Of a stretch of DNA of 64,000 nt, positions 63,661 to 64,000 are shown one piece after another. The stretch is taken from NCBI GenBank assembly GCA_031292385.1, contig JARLHE010000004.1:1-64000 (forward strand), given 5' to 3'. Both the position numbers and the translations under genes were made by a program. Within the stretch, counting starts at the first letter, position 1. Every line of letters starts with the position of its first letter. Below the pieces are notes generated by a model that did not search any database, had not been told where the DNA came from, and saw only the letters and a program-made list of their open reading frames with translations. The stretch comes from Oligoflexia bacterium (GTDB lineage Bacteria; Bdellovibrionota; UBA1018).

Positions 63661-64000
63661 GGTTTTTGCCGTTGACGCGTTTGTCAGGCATGAGTGCCTG
63701 GGAAATATTGCCGGTGTTTGCGTACCTTCCGCTGACCTAACCGAGGTAGATTTTCAAGGGATCGCAGCGAGATTCGGCGCGCCGGAGACGGCGTTTGTTT
63801 TCAAGAAAGATAAGCGATTTGAGATTCGCTGGTTCACGCCGGAAATGGAGGTGGACTTATGCGGACATGCGACTTTGGCCGCTGCAGCGTTAATTTGGCG
63901 GCAAGAGGAGTCTCTTTCTCTCGAAGAGATCACATTTGAATCCAAGAGCGGCTCTCTTCACTGCCGCAAGTCGGAGGAGGGCTTGATCGAGTTGGATTTC
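63647..64000 (+). CDS. PhzF-family protein, 3' end cut by window
   Basis: Open at the right edge (118 codons visible). Starts [20 protein letters not shown], and has [14 protein letters not shown] and the signature [20 protein letters not shown] typical of PhzF/diaminopimelate-epimerase-fold isomerases. ATG 63647 overlaps the gcvP end by 14 bases. Substrate unknown in most family members. Confidence 0.88.
   Translation, partial: MSTAEVFAVDAFVRHECLGNIAGVCVPSADLTEVDFQGIAARFGAPETAFVFKKDKRFEIRWFTPEMEVDLCGHATLAAAALIWRQEESLSLEEITFESKSGSLHCRKSEEGLIELDF

Overview
The window reads as a dense stretch of chromosome from a Gram-negative bacterium, most likely a member of the Bdellovibrionota (Bdellovibrio-like). 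This is an inference from gene content, not from a marker gene. It has outer-membrane biogenesis genes (an LptF/LptG permease, an outer-membrane barrel protein, a TonB-like protein), a complete C5 haem pathway, PBP1A, and several integral-membrane GT-C glycosyltransferases of the kind expected where lipid A carries mannose. It also has two copies of an HNH nuclease family that, to my knowledge, is common in that group. Base composition is GC-rich by eye. GTG and TTG starts are frequent, and genes in a run usually overlap by 4 to 20 bases. I saw no rRNA, tRNA, CRISPR array or insertion sequence.

Layout. 1-3.1 kb: end of a RibD-type reductase, a small prepilin-like protein, a TlpA-like thioredoxin, a PAP2 enzyme and an HNH nuclease. 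3.1-8.2 kb: a histidine-utilisation operon (rpe-hutH-hutU-hutI). 8.2-13.8 kb: three different GT-C glycosyltransferases around a copper/cytochrome-oxidase group (Sco1, PCuAC, YceI). 13.9-24.6 kb: second HNH nuclease, then fmt-def-LptF/G, lepB, and a reverse run dksA-galU-hypothetical-priA-CFI-box protein, ending at an outer-membrane barrel gene. 24.6-33.3 kb: M16 peptidase fused to a membrane/PH-like part, dbpA, an LprI-like protein, and a tightly overlapping run GAF-nucleotidyltransferase-lspA-lgt-btuF-btuC-btuD. 33.4-34.7 kb: a Pro/Thr-rich lipoprotein and a pair of inverted palindromic elements. 34.7-46.7 kb: one long haem run, hemA-hemCD-hemB-hemL-histidine kinase-response regulator-hemE-hemN-hemG-ftsH. 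46.8-52.9 kb: secreted hypotheticals, Fur-family regulator, RNase HI, IF-1, a ligase-associated-type exonuclease flanked by two copies of an undescribed small element, a Fic remnant and a frameshifted metallopeptidase-like gene. 52.9-64 kb: xseB-dxs-tlyA, a patatin-like lipoprotein without its catalytic serine, PBP1A, a TonB-like protein, gcvP and the start of a PhzF-family gene.

The most unusual signal is at 49.7-51.6 kb. Two direct copies of a structured leader are present. Each has an anti-Shine-Dalgarno strand that can pair with a 14-base Shine-Dalgarno sequence fully complementary to the usual 3' end of 16S rRNA. The leader precedes a tiny ORF: 45 codons with one membrane helix in the second copy, 24 codons and truncated in the first. 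Stem differences between the copies are compensatory, which supports a real RNA structure. Other points to check are the two-component system inside the haem operon, the divergent HemC-HemD fusion, the short HemA, and the palindromes at 34.4-34.7 kb, which share a core but have unrelated arms.
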